Below, piece after piece: positions 18,294-28,327 of a stretch of DNA of 64,000 bases. Each line of letters begins with the position of its first letter. The first letter of the stretch is position 1. The notes under the pieces were generated by a model. The model searched no databases, was not told where the DNA came from, and worked only from the letters and a program-made list of their open reading frames with translations. The DNA is from Nitrosomonadales bacterium (lineage in GTDB: Bacteria > Pseudomonadota > Gammaproteobacteria > Burkholderiales > Gallionellaceae): assembly GCA_023259055.1 (NCBI GenBank), contig JAHFQZ010000002.1:186001-250000 (forward strand), given 5' to 3'. Position numbers and translations under genes: made by a program.

Positions 18294-20561
18294 ATGTCCA
18301 TCGACATGAGCCAGTTTTACCAAGTCTTTTTTGAAGAGTCCGCAGAACACCTCGCGAGCATGGAAAGCCTGCTGGTCGCGCTTGATCTTGAGGCGCCTGA
18401 GGCAGACCAATTAAATGCCATTTTCCGTGCGGCACATTCCATTAAAGGGGGTAGCAGCACATTCGGTTTTACCGACATGGCAGAAGTGACCCATATTTTG
18501 GAAACACTGCTGGATCGTATCAGAAAAAATGAAATCGCCATCACGCGCGAAATGGTGGATGCTTTCCTAGAAGCAGGCGATGTACTGCTTGGATTATTGG
18601 ACGCACACCAGAATGGGAGGATTGCCGATGAGACGGCATCGATTTCTGTCTGTGCCAAATTGGAGCGATTATCCAGCAGCCATGCTGAAACCAGTAATCA
18701 AACAGGAAATGTCGCGCCAATAGCGCCGCAGCGTCTTTCGTCCCCAAAATCCTCTGGCAAGACCCCATCCGCAAAAGCCGGCGTAGCGGCAACAACACAA
18801 AACAATTCCTTACTGCATGTATATCAGGTTCAGTTTGCAAAAACACGTACCGCATTTCCCAGCAAAGCACATCTTGATAACTTGATAGACGATTTGGGTA
18901 ATATTGGTAAGATCAAAGATCTGAAGATAACCGCCAATGCTGTAGCGCTATCCTTGGCTACGTATGCCGCCGAAGCGGATTTGCGGGAGATTTTTTCGTT
19001 TTTTCTGAAGCCGAAGCAGTTGAAAATTAAGCATCAAAGTGATGCACCGCGTGACGGTTCGCCAGCAGGCCAACCTTATGGATTTTTCGATGAGTCAGAT
19101 GCGATCAGATCCGATGCGGAAAAGGAGCAAGGTTACGGCTTTTTCAAGGAACAAGATGCAATCAGGTCGGATGTAGAAAACTTGCAGGGCTATGGTTTCT
19201 TCAAAGAACCCGACGCGATTAGGTCGGATGCGGAAAATACGCAGGGATACGGCTTTTTCGATGAAGCAGGAAAACAATCACAGCAGTCAATGTCTGAAGC
19301 GGCTGATCAGCAGGAAGAACTTACCCCCCATCGCCGCTCAGAAGATTTTGCCCCGCTGCGTCGCGCAACTGACAATCCGGCTATGGCTGCCGGGGGTGAT
19401 ACCTCCATCCGCGTCAGCGTCAGCAAAGTCGACAAAATGATCAATCTGGTAGGCGAGTTGGTGATTACCCAAGCCATGTTGGCCGAAACCGTATCCAACA
19501 TGGATCAGGTATTGCATGAGCGTCTGGTCAATGGGCTGGCGCAGCTCGAGCGCAACACGCGCGACTTGCAAGACTCAGTCATGTCGGTGCGCATGATGCC
19601 GATCAATTTCGTGTTCAGCCGTTTCCAGCGTGTAGTGCGCGATAGCGCGGTCAAACTCAACAAAAAAGTGCAACTCAAAATCATTGGTGAGGGCACCGAA
19701 CTGGATAAGGGGCTGATAGAAAAAATCAGCGATCCTCTCAACCACATGGTGCGCAACAGCCTGGATCACGGTATCGAATTGCCCGAAACTCGCATAGCCA
19801 GGGGAAAAGACCCAATAGGCACTATTACCCTGAAGGCTGCGCATCAAGGCGGCAATATAGTCATCGAGGTGTCCGATGATGGTGCGGGGTTGAATCGGGA
19901 GTGGATACTCGCAAAAGCCAGGGAAAAAGGTATGCCTGTCAGTGACGGCATGAGCGATAACGAAGTATGGCAATTGATTTATGCCCCCGGTTTTTCCACA
20001 GCCACCGTCGTTTCCGATGTTTCCGGACGCGGCGTCGGCATGGATGTGGTCAAGAAAAATATCGAAAGCATCGGTGGCCGTGTCGAGGTTGTCTCTCGTT
20101 TTGGACTGGGTTGTACCATTACCGTCCGTCTGCCTCTGACGTTGGCAATATTGGACGGGATGTCCATCGCTGTGGGTGACCAGATTTACATCATCCCGCT
20201 CAGTTTTATCATCGAATCATTCCAGCCGAAGGCAGGCGACATTAATGGGATCAGCGGGAAACAAGGGCAAGTGGTACATGTACGCGGAGAATATCTGCCT
20301 ATGATAGAACTGCATAAAGTTTTCAACATACAGACCAGGATCACTGATCCTACTGAAGGCATGCTGGTTATGCTGGAAACGGAAGGCAAGAAAGTTGCCT
20401 TGTTCGTGGATGAATTGGTTGGTCAGCATCAAGTTGTAATCAAGAGCCTCGAAACCAACTACCGCAAAGTGGACGGCGTGTCAGGCGCCACGATCATGGG
20501 GGATGGGAGGGTCGCCATGATTATGGACGTGGGCGCGCTGGTTAAGTTGGCGCAGCAATAA
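18294..20561 (+). CDS. cheA: Chemotaxis histidine kinase CheA with a YGFF-repeat linker
   Basis: Kinase of 755 residues. The P1/Hpt domain has His48 in AAHSIKGGSSTFGF. A P2-like alpha/beta region follows at about 175-245 (LHVYQVQFAKTRTAFPS). Residues 260-325 hold three and a half 19-residue repeats (YGFFxExDAIRSDxE). Then come P3 (VGELVITQAMLAE), the HATPase P4 (HMVRNSLDHGIELPETR, DDGAGLN, GRGVGMDVV) and a CheW-like P5 to the end. There is no receiver, unlike the two Pil-Chp kinases. The start ATG at 18294 is followed by a second ATG four codons later, so the exact start is uncertain. It is the kinase for the NIT-domain MCP downstream. Confidence 0.92.
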   Translation: MSIDMSQFYQVFFEESAEHLASMESLLVALDLEAPEADQLNAIFRAAHSIKGGSSTFGFTDMAEVTHILETLLDRIRKNEIAITREMVDAFLEAGDVLLGLLDAHQNGRIADETASISVCAKLERLSSSHAETSNQTGNVAPIAPQRLSSPKSSGKTPSAKAGVAATTQNNSLLHVYQVQFAKTRTAFPSKAHLDNLIDDLGNIGKIKDLKITANAVALSLATYAAEADLREIFSFFLKPKQLKIKHQSDAPRDGSPAGQPYGFFDESDAIRSDAEKEQGYGFFKEQDAIRSDVENLQGYGFFKEPDAIRSDAENTQGYGFFDEAGKQSQQSMSEAADQQEELTPHRRSEDFAPLRRATDNPAMAAGGDTSIRVSVSKVDKMINLVGELVITQAMLAETVSNMDQVLHERLVNGLAQLERNTRDLQDSVMSVRMMPINFVFSRFQRVVRDSAVKLNKKVQLKIIGEGTELDKGLIEKISDPLNHMVRNSLDHGIELPETRIARGKDPIGTITLKAAHQGGNIVIEVSDDGAGLNREWILAKAREKGMPVSDGMSDNEVWQLIYAPGFSTATVVSDVSGRGVGMDVVKKNIESIGGRVEVVSRFGLGCTITVRLPLTLAILDGMSIAVGDQIYIIPLSFIIESFQPKAGDINGISGKQGQVVHVRGEYLPMIELHKVFNIQTRITDPTEGMLVMLETEGKKVALFVDELVGQHQVVIKSLETNYRKVDGVSGATIMGDGRVAMIMDVGALVKLAQQ
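19071..19271 (+). repeat. 19-codon tandem repeats (YGFF motif) in cheA
   Basis: Full units lie at 19071-19127, 19128-19184 and 19185-19241, followed by a partial unit. Each encodes Q(P/G)YGFF(D/K)ExDAIRSDxEx. The aromatic YGFF core is invariant while flanking positions vary, which suggests selection on the motif. The repeats lie between the P2-like region and P3. Confidence 0.9.
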
Positions 20562-20687
20562 CGGATAACTATTCCGATATATTCCTCTGAGGCTCGGTAT
20601 TATTGCTTAAGGGTTTTTTAAAGAACATATCGATGAATATTAGGCAGTGCAGTTATTGCCTGAATTGTGGCTATAGGCAGGGGCAAT

Positions 20688-21173
20688 ATGCATACAAACT
20701 ATGAGCAATCAGCGAGCAACGCAATTCGCGAACTGCTGACCTTCACACTGGGCAGCGAGGAATACGGCATCGAAATCCTCAAGGTGCAGGAGATCCGCGG
20801 CTACGAAGCCGTCACCACGATCGCCAACGCGCCCGAATTCATCAAGGGCGTGATCAACCTGCGCGGCGTCATCGTGCCCATCGTCGACATGCGCATCAAA
20901 TTCAAGTTGGGCAGCGTCACCTACGACAAAACCACCGTCGTGATCATCCTCAACGTCGCCAACCGCATCGTGGGCATGGTCGTGGACGGCGTCTCCGACG
21001 TGACTACCCTGAAGGCTGATGAAATCAAACCGGCACCGGAATTCGGCTCCGGCCTGGATGTGAAATACCTTCAAGGACTGGGCGCCGTTGACGAACGCAT
21101 GATCATCCTGGTGGATATCGAAAAACTGATGACCAGCCGCGACATGGAGCTGGTGGAACAGGCAACGGCCTAA
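20688..21173 (+). CDS. cheW: Chemotaxis adaptor CheW
   Basis: CheW scaffold of about 161 residues that links CheA to receptors. The CheW fold is clear: [57 protein letters not shown]. The ATG at 20688 is preferred because AGGGG lies at good spacing before it; an in-frame GTG at 20667 would add seven residues. The body of the gene is much richer in C-ending codons than its neighbours. This may reflect high expression or gene conversion from another cheW copy. It stands between cheA and the NIT-domain MCP. Confidence 0.92.
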   Translation: MHTNYEQSASNAIRELLTFTLGSEEYGIEILKVQEIRGYEAVTTIANAPEFIKGVINLRGVIVPIVDMRIKFKLGSVTYDKTTVVIILNVANRIVGMVVDGVSDVTTLKADEIKPAPEFGSGLDVKYLQGLGAVDERMIILVDIEKLMTSRDMELVEQATA

Positions 21174-21258
21174 CCTTGGGTTTTGGCTCGTGAGCTACGA
21201 ACAAACGAGGATTTAAAACAGTATCAACCACACTTGGTAATTTATTAGGGGGAAAGCG

Positions 21259-23307
21259 ATGCAATTATTCAACAGCCTGAAGTTGAGAACAAGATTGATA
21301 ATGATTGTTCTTTTACCACTAGTGGGCTTCACATACTTTTCGATTGATAGCATCCTTGAAAAAAATTCTGTTACCGTTGAAATGGAGAAGTTGGAGGCTC
21401 TGGCCGAGGTGTCAGTCAAGATCGGTAATCTCGCCCACGAATTGCAAAAAGAACGAGGTATGACGGCGGGTTTTCTGAATAGCAAGGGTGTCAAGTTTGC
21501 CAGCGAATTGCCTGTACAACGTAATGAAGCGGACAAGAGAAACGATGAGCTAAAACTGAAGATAAATGGGCTCGATTTAAGCCAGTTTGGCACATCTATG
21601 AAGAGTACTATTTCCGATGCAGTGAATAGTTTGGAGGAGCTCACTGCTAAACGTAATGCCGTCTCTGCTCAGGCAATTGCATCCCAGGAAGCATTCGGCT
21701 ATTACACCAAAATAATCGATAAGTTGATCGACGTTCCGAATCGGGCACCAACACTTAGCAGCGATATCGATATATTGCGGCCTTCTTCCGCCTATGCATC
21801 CATGTTGATGGCCAAGGAACACACCGGCCAAGAGCGCGCGGTACTTACGGGTGTATTTGCGGCTGACAAATTTACAATGGAAAGTGTTGCAAGCTTTATT
21901 TCAAACCGTGCTGAACAGGTAGCCCATGAGGAGGCATTTGAGACTTACGCCTTTGATGAACAAAAGCAGTTCTATAAAAACAAAGTCAGCGGGCAGGCAG
22001 TAGATGAAGTTTCGCGAATCGAAAAAACCGCAATGGAAAGAGCGCGGGAAACCAGCCTGGGCATCGACAGCGGGCACTGGTTTAGTGTGATGACCGAGAA
22101 GATAAACCTGCAAAAGGAAGTTGAAAATAAACTGGCAGGCGATTTACTTAAGGTCACAAAAGAGCATAAGAATGAAGCGCATACATTGATGTATGTATAT
22201 CTCGCGGTCTCGATCACGGGATTGCTGATAACGCTATTATTTGCCCAGTATATGATTCGTTTGCTGTTGAACCAGATTGGCGGAGAGCCGGATTATGCCG
22301 CTTCGATTGTGAAGCGGATCGCTACCGGCGATCTCACAGTTGCGGTTGAGACCAAGGCAGGAGATCAGTCGAGCTTGCTGTTTGCGATGAAGCATATGAG
22401 CCAAAGCCTCACCGGCATCGTTGGCGATGTGCGCGGTTCAACCGACTCCATTACCACCGCATCACAGGAAATCGCAGCGGGTAACACCGACCTGTCGCAG
22501 CGAACTGAAGAGCAGGCTTCCAGCCTGGAAGAAACAGCATCCAGCATGGAAGAACTCACCTCCACCGTGAAGCAGAATGCCGATAACGCCAAGCAAGCCA
22601 ACCAGCTGGCCAACAGCGCATCGGACATCGCGGTTAAAGGCGGCAAAGTGGTAGGCGACGTGGTGCATACGATGGCTTCGATCAGCGACAGCTCGAAGAA
22701 GATCGTGGACATTATTTCTGTGATTGACAGTATTGCCTTCCAGACCAATATCCTTGCTCTCAATGCAGCCGTGGAGGCAGCACGCGCCGGTGAACAGGGA
22801 CGCGGCTTCGCTGTCGTAGCAGGCGAAGTGCGCAACCTGGCACAACGTTCTGCCGCCGCCGCCAAGGAAATTAAAACCCTGATCGACGACTCGGTGAGCA
22901 AAGTGGATGTGGGCTCCAAACAGGTTGACCAGGCCGGCGAGACAATGAATGAAATCGTTCATGCGGTTAAACGCGTCACCGACATAATGGCCGAGATCGC
23001 AGCTGCATCCAACGAACAGAGTGCGGGGATTGAGCAAGTGAATCAGGCGATCACCCAGATGGATGAAGTGACCCAGCAGAACGCCGCGTTGGTGGAAGAA
23101 GCCGCTGCTGCAGCCGAATCATTGGAAGAGCAAGCGCTCAATTTGAAAGCGGCGATGAGTATATTCAAGCTGGATGGAATTGAAAGCAGACGGGAAGTCG
23201 CTGCCAACCCTGCAGCTCAAAAGCGCGCAGTGACCGCGATAGTTCCAAGGAAAGAACGCAAACTGGTTAGAGGCAAGGATGATGAGGACGACTGGAAGGA
23301 CTTTTAG
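21259..23307 (+). CDS. Methyl-accepting chemotaxis protein with periplasmic NIT sensor and C-terminal CheR tether
   Basis: Receptor of 682 residues. TM1 is at about 13-29, followed by a periplasmic NIT (nitrate/nitrite-sensing type) domain (about 45-300) recognisable by [17 protein letters not shown] and the matching second-half segment [22 protein letters not shown]2 is at about 312-334, then HAMP, then a signalling domain with [20 protein letters not shown] at the tip and methylation-region helices rich in Gln/Glu. The protein ends in DDWKDF, which fits the W-x-x-F pentapeptide that tethers CheR and CheB. The ligand is inferred, not shown. The GC-rich signalling domain contrasts with the AT-richer sensor, suggesting a domain swap. 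Confidence 0.88.
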   Translation: MQLFNSLKLRTRLIMIVLLPLVGFTYFSIDSILEKNSVTVEMEKLEALAEVSVKIGNLAHELQKERGMTAGFLNSKGVKFASELPVQRNEADKRNDELKLKINGLDLSQFGTSMKSTISDAVNSLEELTAKRNAVSAQAIASQEAFGYYTKIIDKLIDVPNRAPTLSSDIDILRPSSAYASMLMAKEHTGQERAVLTGVFAADKFTMESVASFISNRAEQVAHEEAFETYAFDEQKQFYKNKVSGQAVDEVSRIEKTAMERARETSLGIDSGHWFSVMTEKINLQKEVENKLAGDLLKVTKEHKNEAHTLMYVYLAVSITGLLITLLFAQYMIRLLLNQIGGEPDYAASIVKRIATGDLTVAVETKAGDQSSLLFAMKHMSQSLTGIVGDVRGSTDSITTASQEIAAGNTDLSQRTEEQASSLEETASSMEELTSTVKQNADNAKQANQLANSASDIAVKGGKVVGDVVHTMASISDSSKKIVDIISVIDSIAFQTNILALNAAVEAARAGEQGRGFAVVAGEVRNLAQRSAAAAKEIKTLIDDSVSKVDVGSKQVDQAGETMNEIVHAVKRVTDIMAEIAAASNEQSAGIEQVNQAITQMDEVTQQNAALVEEAAAAAESLEEQALNLKAAMSIFKLDGIESRREVAANPAAQKRAVTAIVPRKERKLVRGKDDEDDWKDF

Positions 23308-23616
23308 TCTCGCTATATTGTTTTAGCCCAAGTAAAATGACACTTCTTAAGCTTAGTTGAAAGTCTCTCGGGTTGATGACATGGACGAAACAAATCGCAG
23401 CGTAGAAAAATAACTGCTGTTCGCTCCACCCCAGCACTAAGCAACTAAAATTCGTCGGAGTATTTGTTGAACTGGATGGGATGCGCTGAATTATTAGAGG
23501 TTCGCATTATGCTCCACAAGCTGGATCCCCGGCTCATTGGGTGTGCAGATTTGAAGTTTATTAGACAACACCCCGCGGCAGGCTGCGGGGTTATTTTTTA
23601 TGCAATTTAGGATGCC
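23308..23616. other. 309-base gap between the MCP gene and cheR
   Basis: No convincing coding frame is seen. The right end holds a strong terminator-like hairpin. Just before it (about 23460-23570) is a stretch with a possible weak promoter (TTGAAC at 23467, ATTATT 17 bases later), so a small RNA ending at the hairpin is conceivable. No tRNA fold was found. Confidence 0.4.
23571..23599 (+). terminator. Rho-independent terminator-like hairpin before cheR
   Basis: CCCCGC at 23571 pairs with GCGGGG at 23585-23590, with two further inner pairs and a 4-base loop, followed by TTATTTTTT. It ends 18 bases before the cheR start. It would separate cheYAW-MCP transcription from cheRDB or act as an attenuator. 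Confidence 0.75.
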
Positions 23617-24492
23617 ATGAGCGCTAAACTTCAGTCTGTCGATGGCCATGATCGCGAGTTTGTATTCACTAAGGAAAATTTTGAGCGTATATGCCAGCTG
23701 ATCTATGAGCATGCCGGCATTTCGCTCAAGTCGTCCAAGCAGCATATGGTGTATAGCCGCTTGGCGCGCCGCCTGAGGGTGAATGGCCTGGATAATTTCA
23801 GGGACTATCTGGCGTTGCTGGAAAGCGGTAATGAGGATGAGTGGGAGGCGTTCGTCAATTCGCTTACTACCAATCTGACATCATTTTTTCGTGAGCCACA
23901 CCATTTCCCGATATTGGCTGAGCATGTCATAAAACAAAAAGGGCAGCATCCTATTTCGTTGTGGTGTGCGGCAGCGTCTTCGGGTGAGGAGCCGTATTCA
24001 ATTGCCATGACTATAGTGGATGCCTTTGGCAGTTTTGCTCCACCTGTTACCATCGTTGCTTCCGATCTGGATACCAATGTGCTCGCCAAAGCGGAAGCGG
24101 GTGTTTATCCGATAGAGCGTATAGAGAAACTTTCTGAAGATGTAGTGAAGCGTTTTTTTCTCAAAGGAACGGGAGCTCAGGCCGGCTTTGTGCGAGTGAG
24201 GCCGGAGTTGCGCGCCATGATTACATTTCGGCAGGTGAATTTGCTTAGTCATGATTGGCAGATACGCGGCCCTTTGGATGCAATTTTCTGTCGCAATGTA
24301 ATGATTTACTTTGATAAAGAAACGCAGCTCAAAATTTTGCAACGATTTGCGCCATTGTTGCAACCGGACGGATTGGTATTTGCGGGGCATTCGGAAAGTT
24401 TCCATAATGCCGCGTACTTGTTCAGATTGCGCGGTAAAACGGTCTATGAATTGGTAAAATCAAAACCTCGCGAACTTCAACAAGCCAAATAA
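23617..24492 (+). CDS. cheR: Chemotaxis protein methyltransferase CheR
   Basis: SAM-dependent methyltransferase of 291 residues that methylates glutamates of MCPs. It has an N-terminal helical domain (about 15-80), then the catalytic domain with the SAM-binding segment LWCAAASSGEEPYSIAM (about 108-124), DLDTNVLAKAEAGVYP, and FCRNVMIYFDKE with LLQPDGLVFAGHSES near the C-terminus. All are hallmarks of CheR. The start ATG is preceded by AGGATGCC. It begins the cheR-cheD-cheB adaptation group, presumably acting on the DWKDF-tailed MCP just upstream. Confidence 0.93.
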   Translation: MSAKLQSVDGHDREFVFTKENFERICQLIYEHAGISLKSSKQHMVYSRLARRLRVNGLDNFRDYLALLESGNEDEWEAFVNSLTTNLTSFFREPHHFPILAEHVIKQKGQHPISLWCAAASSGEEPYSIAMTIVDAFGSFAPPVTIVASDLDTNVLAKAEAGVYPIERIEKLSEDVVKRFFLKGTGAQAGFVRVRPELRAMITFRQVNLLSHDWQIRGPLDAIFCRNVMIYFDKETQLKILQRFAPLLQPDGLVFAGHSESFHNAAYLFRLRGKTVYELVKSKPRELQQAK

Positions 24493-24533
24493 TTTATCGC
24501 CTTAATAGTTGGGCGGGAAGGGTTTTATTCAGT

Positions 24534-25148
24534 ATGACCGAGCATGGCTTTGAAGAAGTCCTATCGCCGCACCTGTATTTTGACAGGGAACATAATATCG
24601 AGGCGGCCAAGATATTACCCGGTGAATACTACGCTACGGGGCGGGATATGGTGCTGGTCACAGTACTTGGATCCTGTGTCTGCGCATGCATCCGTGACAG
24701 GATCAGCGGAATCGGCGGCATGAATCACTTCATGTTGCCGGACAGCGGGCAGGATCGAAGCAATCCGCTCGGCGAATCGGCGCGCTATGGCACTTATGCC
24801 ATGGAAATACTGATCAACCAGCTGCTCAAGATGGGTGCGAAGCGCAGTAATTTCGAAGCGAAAGTTTTTGGGGGCGCTTCGGTGTTGCGTGGTTTTACTG
24901 TCAATAATGTAGGCGAACGTAATGCTGAATTCGTGCAGCAGTTTCTCAAGACGGAAAAAATTACCATCGCTGCACAGGACCTGCTCAATATTTTTCCGCG
25001 CAAGGTTTATTACTTTCCAGCTACCGGGTTGGTGCGAGTGAAGAACCTTAAACAGGTACACAACGATACGATCATTAGCCGCGAGGCTGAATACAATACG
25101 CGCCTGCATTATTCCAAGCTGGAAGGAGACGTGGAGTTGTTTGGTTGA
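24534..25148 (+). CDS. cheD: Chemoreceptor glutamine deamidase CheD
   Basis: Deamidates specific Gln residues on MCPs. It has 204 residues. The catalytic Cys is in LGSCVCACIRDR (about residue 44) and the catalytic His in GIGGMNHFMLPD (about 65), with KVFGGASVLRGF and the downstream NIGERN-like segment (NNVGERNAEF) as in the family. It lies between cheR (42 bases) and cheB (52 bases), the standard order in betaproteobacteria. It is slightly longer than the family average because of N- and C-terminal extensions. Confidence 0.92.
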   Translation: MTEHGFEEVLSPHLYFDREHNIEAAKILPGEYYATGRDMVLVTVLGSCVCACIRDRISGIGGMNHFMLPDSGQDRSNPLGESARYGTYAMEILINQLLKMGAKRSNFEAKVFGGASVLRGFTVNNVGERNAEFVQQFLKTEKITIAAQDLLNIFPRKVYYFPATGLVRVKNLKQVHNDTIISREAEYNTRLHYSKLEGDVELFG

Positions 25149-25200
25149 GCGAGGCGATTGCGACAGGGTTTCAAACTGGTTTATCAGAGCATAAGCAAAC

Positions 25201-26289
25201 ATGAAAAGTCATAAAATCAAGGTGCTGGTGATCGATGATTCCGCGCTGATTCGTAGCGTGATGAAAGAGATTATCAACCGCGAAAAAGATATGGAGTGCG
25301 TGGGCGCAGCTCCTGATCCGCTGGTTGCGCGCGAGATGATCAAGTCGCTCAATCCGGACGTGCTGACACTGGACGTGGAAATGCCCAAGATGGACGGGCT
25401 GGATTTCCTGGAAAGGTTGATGCGCCTTCGCCCAATGCCGGTATTAATGGTTTCTACACTGACAGAATGGGGCTCCGATATTACCTTTCGTGCGCTGGAA
25501 TTGGGTGCGGTTGATTTTGTTTCCAAGCCGAAACTGGATATTGCGCGGGGGATGGAAGAGTACGCCATCGAAATTACCGACAAGATTCGGGCTACTGCAC
25601 AGGCGCGTGTGCGAAAAGCGATTACGGAGCCAGTAGTCCAGGAAAAATTTTCTGCAGATGCGATTTTGCCCAGTGTCGCAGGGCGGTTTTCTTCCACTGA
25701 GAAGCTGATCATCATCGGTGCATCAACCGGTGGAACAGAGGCAATCAAGGAAATTCTGATGAAGTTGCCAGCTGACGCGCCGGGCGTACTGGTAGCACAG
25801 CACATGCCGGAACACTTTACCAAGTCGTTTGCGGACAGGCTGGACACACTATGCAAAATTTCGGTCAAAGAGGCAGAAAATAACGAGCGGATATTGCCGG
25901 GGCACGCTTATATTGCTCCAGGGCATTCGCATTTGTTGCTAAAGCGCAGTGGCGCAAACTATATGACCAAGCTGGATCAGGGAGAACTGGTGAATCGCCA
26001 TCGCCCTTCGGTTGATGTGCTGTTTCGTTCGGCGGCCAATGTCGCCGGCGCCAATGCGCTTGGCGTCATTCTCACCGGCATGGGAAAAGATGGCGTGCAA
26101 GGCATGCTGGAAATGAAGCAGTCCGGTTCTTACACCATCGCGCAGGACGAGTCGAGCTGTGTGGTATTTGGCATGCCAAAAGAGGCGATTGCTGCAGGCG
26201 GCGTGTGCGAAGTGTTGCCTCTGCAGAATATTGCGCGCCGCGCCTTGGAATACCTCTCTTCACAAAGCGGCAAGAGCAGCAGGATTTAA
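25201..26289 (+). CDS. cheB: Chemotaxis methylesterase/glutaminase CheB
   Basis: Response-regulator methylesterase that removes methyl groups from MCPs. Of 362 residues, the receiver (about 5-120) has [11 protein letters not shown], acceptor Asp in [11 protein letters not shown] and VSKPKLD. The linker reaches about 165. The esterase domain holds the catalytic Ser in [11 protein letters not shown], His in [16 protein letters not shown] and Asp in [12 protein letters not shown]. All three catalytic residues are present. It is the last gene of the chemotaxis block; the next gene, yqgE, is housekeeping. Confidence 0.94.
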   Translation: MKSHKIKVLVIDDSALIRSVMKEIINREKDMECVGAAPDPLVAREMIKSLNPDVLTLDVEMPKMDGLDFLERLMRLRPMPVLMVSTLTEWGSDITFRALELGAVDFVSKPKLDIARGMEEYAIEITDKIRATAQARVRKAITEPVVQEKFSADAILPSVAGRFSSTEKLIIIGASTGGTEAIKEILMKLPADAPGVLVAQHMPEHFTKSFADRLDTLCKISVKEAENNERILPGHAYIAPGHSHLLLKRSGANYMTKLDQGELVNRHRPSVDVLFRSAANVAGANALGVILTGMGKDGVQGMLEMKQSGSYTIAQDESSCVVFGMPKEAIAAGGVCEVLPLQNIARRALEYLSSQSGKSSRI

Positions 26290-26320
26290 CATCGCATAAT
26301 TTGTTTACAGGCTAATTGTG

Positions 26321-26344
26321 CGCTCATGCACAGGCAGCTACAAT
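26321..26344 (+). promoter_or_regulatory. Possible promoter close to the yqgE start
   Basis: TACAAT ends seven bases before the yqgE ATG. A TTGTGC element lies about 17 bases upstream of it. If used, transcription would begin almost at the start codon, giving a leaderless or nearly leaderless mRNA. Confidence 0.25.
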
Positions 26345-26350
26345 GCCGCC

Positions 26351-26911
26351 ATGACTGATTTCAATTTGACCCATCACTTTCTAATCGCCATGCCTGCTAT
26401 GCAAGAGGGTGTGTTCGCAGGCACGCTTACTTACATTTGCGAACACAACGAGAACGGTGCCTTGGGAATCGTGGTGAATCGCCCAATCAGTCTTACGCTG
26501 GGCGAGATGTTCGAACAAATTAATATCACGTTAACTCAACCCGAGCTCGTGAAGATTCCAGTGCATTTTGGCGGCCCGGTGCAAACTGAGCGAGGCTTCG
26601 TTTTACACGACACACCGGGAGATTGGGAGTCCACTCTATACATCAACGATAAACTGGCACTGACCACATCCAAGGACATTCTTGAAGCGATGGGCGAAGG
26701 GCGGGGACCGCGTAACGTAATTGTCACGCTGGGTTATGCGGGCTGGGATCAGGGTCAGTTGGAGCACGAGATGACCGAGAACATTTGGCTGACCGTGCCA
26801 GCGTCTGAACACATCCTGTTTGACCTGCCGCCGGAGGAACGCCTGCCTGCGGCGATGGCGCTGCTCGGGGTGGACTATGCCTCGCTAATGGAGGGTGTCG
26901 GGCATGCCTGA
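26351..26911 (+). CDS. yqgE: YqgE/AlgH family protein (UPF0301)
   Basis: Conserved protein of unknown biochemical role, about 186 residues from the ATG at 26351. The family signature is clear: [38 protein letters not shown] near the N-terminus and later [14 protein letters not shown] and [17 protein letters not shown] at 26318 would add 11 residues that do not resemble the family. It is regularly found beside ruvX and pyrB, as here. AlgH in Pseudomonas was linked to alginate control, but a general function is not established. Confidence 0.88.
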   Translation: MTDFNLTHHFLIAMPAMQEGVFAGTLTYICEHNENGALGIVVNRPISLTLGEMFEQINITLTQPELVKIPVHFGGPVQTERGFVLHDTPGDWESTLYINDKLALTTSKDILEAMGEGRGPRNVIVTLGYAGWDQGQLEHEMTENIWLTVPASEHILFDLPPEERLPAAMALLGVDYASLMEGVGHA

Positions 26912-27374
26912 GGGGGCGGTCATACATACACCTGCTTTCATCCTTCAAGGCACACTTCTCGCATTCGATTTTGGCACCAAACGCGTCGGCGTTGCTACAG
27001 GCAACACCTTATTGCGCCAAGCCAATCCGCTGACCACCATTACTGACGAGAAAACCGCTGCGCGCTTTGCTAAAATAAAATCATTGCTTGACGAATGGCA
27101 GCCGTGTGCGCTGGTGGTCGGCTTGCCGTGCAACGACGATGGTACACCGCACGAGCTGACCGCATTGTGCCGCCGCTTTGCCAACCGCCTCAAGGGGCGG
27201 TTTAATTTGCCGACGATCCTGGTCGATGAGCGTTATACTTCGTTCTCTGCAAGCGCGCAGTTGAACGAAGAAGGCGTCCATGGCAAAAAGCAGAAAGCCC
27301 TGATTGACCAATACGCTGCGCAGCAAATTCTGCAGGCGTATTTTGATGAACCCGCAGCGGGACTGATCGTATGA
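26904..27374 (+). CDS. ruvX: Putative pre-16S rRNA nuclease / Holliday junction resolvase-like YqgF (RuvX)
   Basis: RNase H-fold protein of 156 residues, implicated in 16S rRNA 5'-end maturation. The N-terminal [17 protein letters not shown] carries the first acidic residue, [12 protein letters not shown] the central strand, and [11 protein letters not shown] the next acidic motif; [13 protein letters not shown] follows. The ATG at 26904 has GGAGG nine bases upstream and overlaps the end of yqgE; an in-frame GTG at 26895 is an alternative. Its stop overlaps the pyrB start (ATGA), so the two are translationally coupled. Confidence 0.88.
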   Translation: MPEGAVIHTPAFILQGTLLAFDFGTKRVGVATGNTLLRQANPLTTITDEKTAARFAKIKSLLDEWQPCALVVGLPCNDDGTPHELTALCRRFANRLKGRFNLPTILVDERYTSFSASAQLNEEGVHGKKQKALIDQYAAQQILQAYFDEPAAGLIV

Positions 27375-28327
27375 AAAATCCGCAATTAAACAAGAACGGC
27401 GAACTCCAGCACCTGCTGACCACCGAAGGCCTGCCGGTGAAAATTGTGCGCGATATTCTTGACCGTGCCACGACTTTTCTCGATACCGCCAAAGGACGCG
27501 AGATCAAAAAAATTCCGCTGCTGCAAGGCAAGTCGGTTTTCAACGTATTTTTCGAAAACAGCACGCGCACCCGCACTACCTTCGAGATTGCCGCCAAGCG
27601 GCTGTCAGCGGATGTGGTCAACCTCAATATCGGCTCCTCCTCTACCAGCAAGGGCGAGACCCTGCTGGATACTGTAGACAACCTGTGCGCGATGCATGCC
27701 GACATGTTCGTGGTGCGCCACGCGCAAAGCGGCGCGGCGCATTTCATCGCCAAGCATGTCGCGCCGGATGTGCATGTCATCAACGCCGGCGACGGTCGCC
27801 ATGCCCACCCTACGCAGGCGTTGCTGGACATGTTCACCATCCGCCACTACAAAAAGGAGTTCCACAATCTGCGCGTCGCCATCATCGGCGACGTACTGCA
27901 TTCGCGCGTGGCTCGTTCCCAAATCCACGCATTGACCACGCTCGGTGTGCCGGAAGTGCGCGTCATCGCGCCCAAGACCTTGCTGCCTGCGATGGTCGAG
28001 AACCTAGGTGTGCGGGTCTATCACGACATGGCGCATGGCTTGAAGGATGTCGATGTGGTGATGATGCTGCGTTTGCAGAACGAGCGCATGCAAGGCGCGT
28101 TGCTGCCCTCGGCGCAGGAATATTTCAAATACTACGGCCTGACGCAGGAGCGGCTGGCACTGGCGAAAGAAGATGCCATCGTCATGCATCCGGGGCCGAT
28201 GAATCGCGGTGTCGAGATCGACTCAAGTGTGGCGGACGGATCGCATTCGGTCATACTGCCGCAGGTCACGTTCGGCATCGCGGTGCGCATGGCGGTGATG
28301 AGCATGTTGGCAGGTAAAGCACAATGA
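27371..28327 (+). CDS. pyrB: Aspartate carbamoyltransferase catalytic subunit PyrB
   Basis: Condenses carbamoyl phosphate with aspartate in pyrimidine synthesis. It has 318 residues. The carbamoyl-phosphate loop is [13 protein letters not shown] (about 57-69). [26 protein letters not shown] and a C-terminal [12 protein letters not shown] segment are all present. It overlaps ruvX and, by four bases, pyrC'. No pyrR or pyrI is adjacent. The pairing with an inactive dihydroorotase-like partner indicates the large class A type ATCase known from Pseudomonas. Confidence 0.94.
   Translation: MKNPQLNKNGELQHLLTTEGLPVKIVRDILDRATTFLDTAKGREIKKIPLLQGKSVFNVFFENSTRTRTTFEIAAKRLSADVVNLNIGSSSTSKGETLLDTVDNLCAMHADMFVVRHAQSGAAHFIAKHVAPDVHVINAGDGRHAHPTQALLDMFTIRHYKKEFHNLRVAIIGDVLHSRVARSQIHALTTLGVPEVRVIAPKTLLPAMVENLGVRVYHDMAHGLKDVDVVMMLRLQNERMQGALLPSAQEYFKYYGLTQERLALAKEDAIVMHPGPMNRGVEIDSSVADGSHSVILPQVTFGIAVRMAVMSMLAGKAQ

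Noticed and set aside
23460..23600. Possible tRNA or IS remnant in the MCP-cheR gap
   Set aside because: No cloverleaf, no CCA-adjacent acceptor stem and no transposase-like frame could be found.
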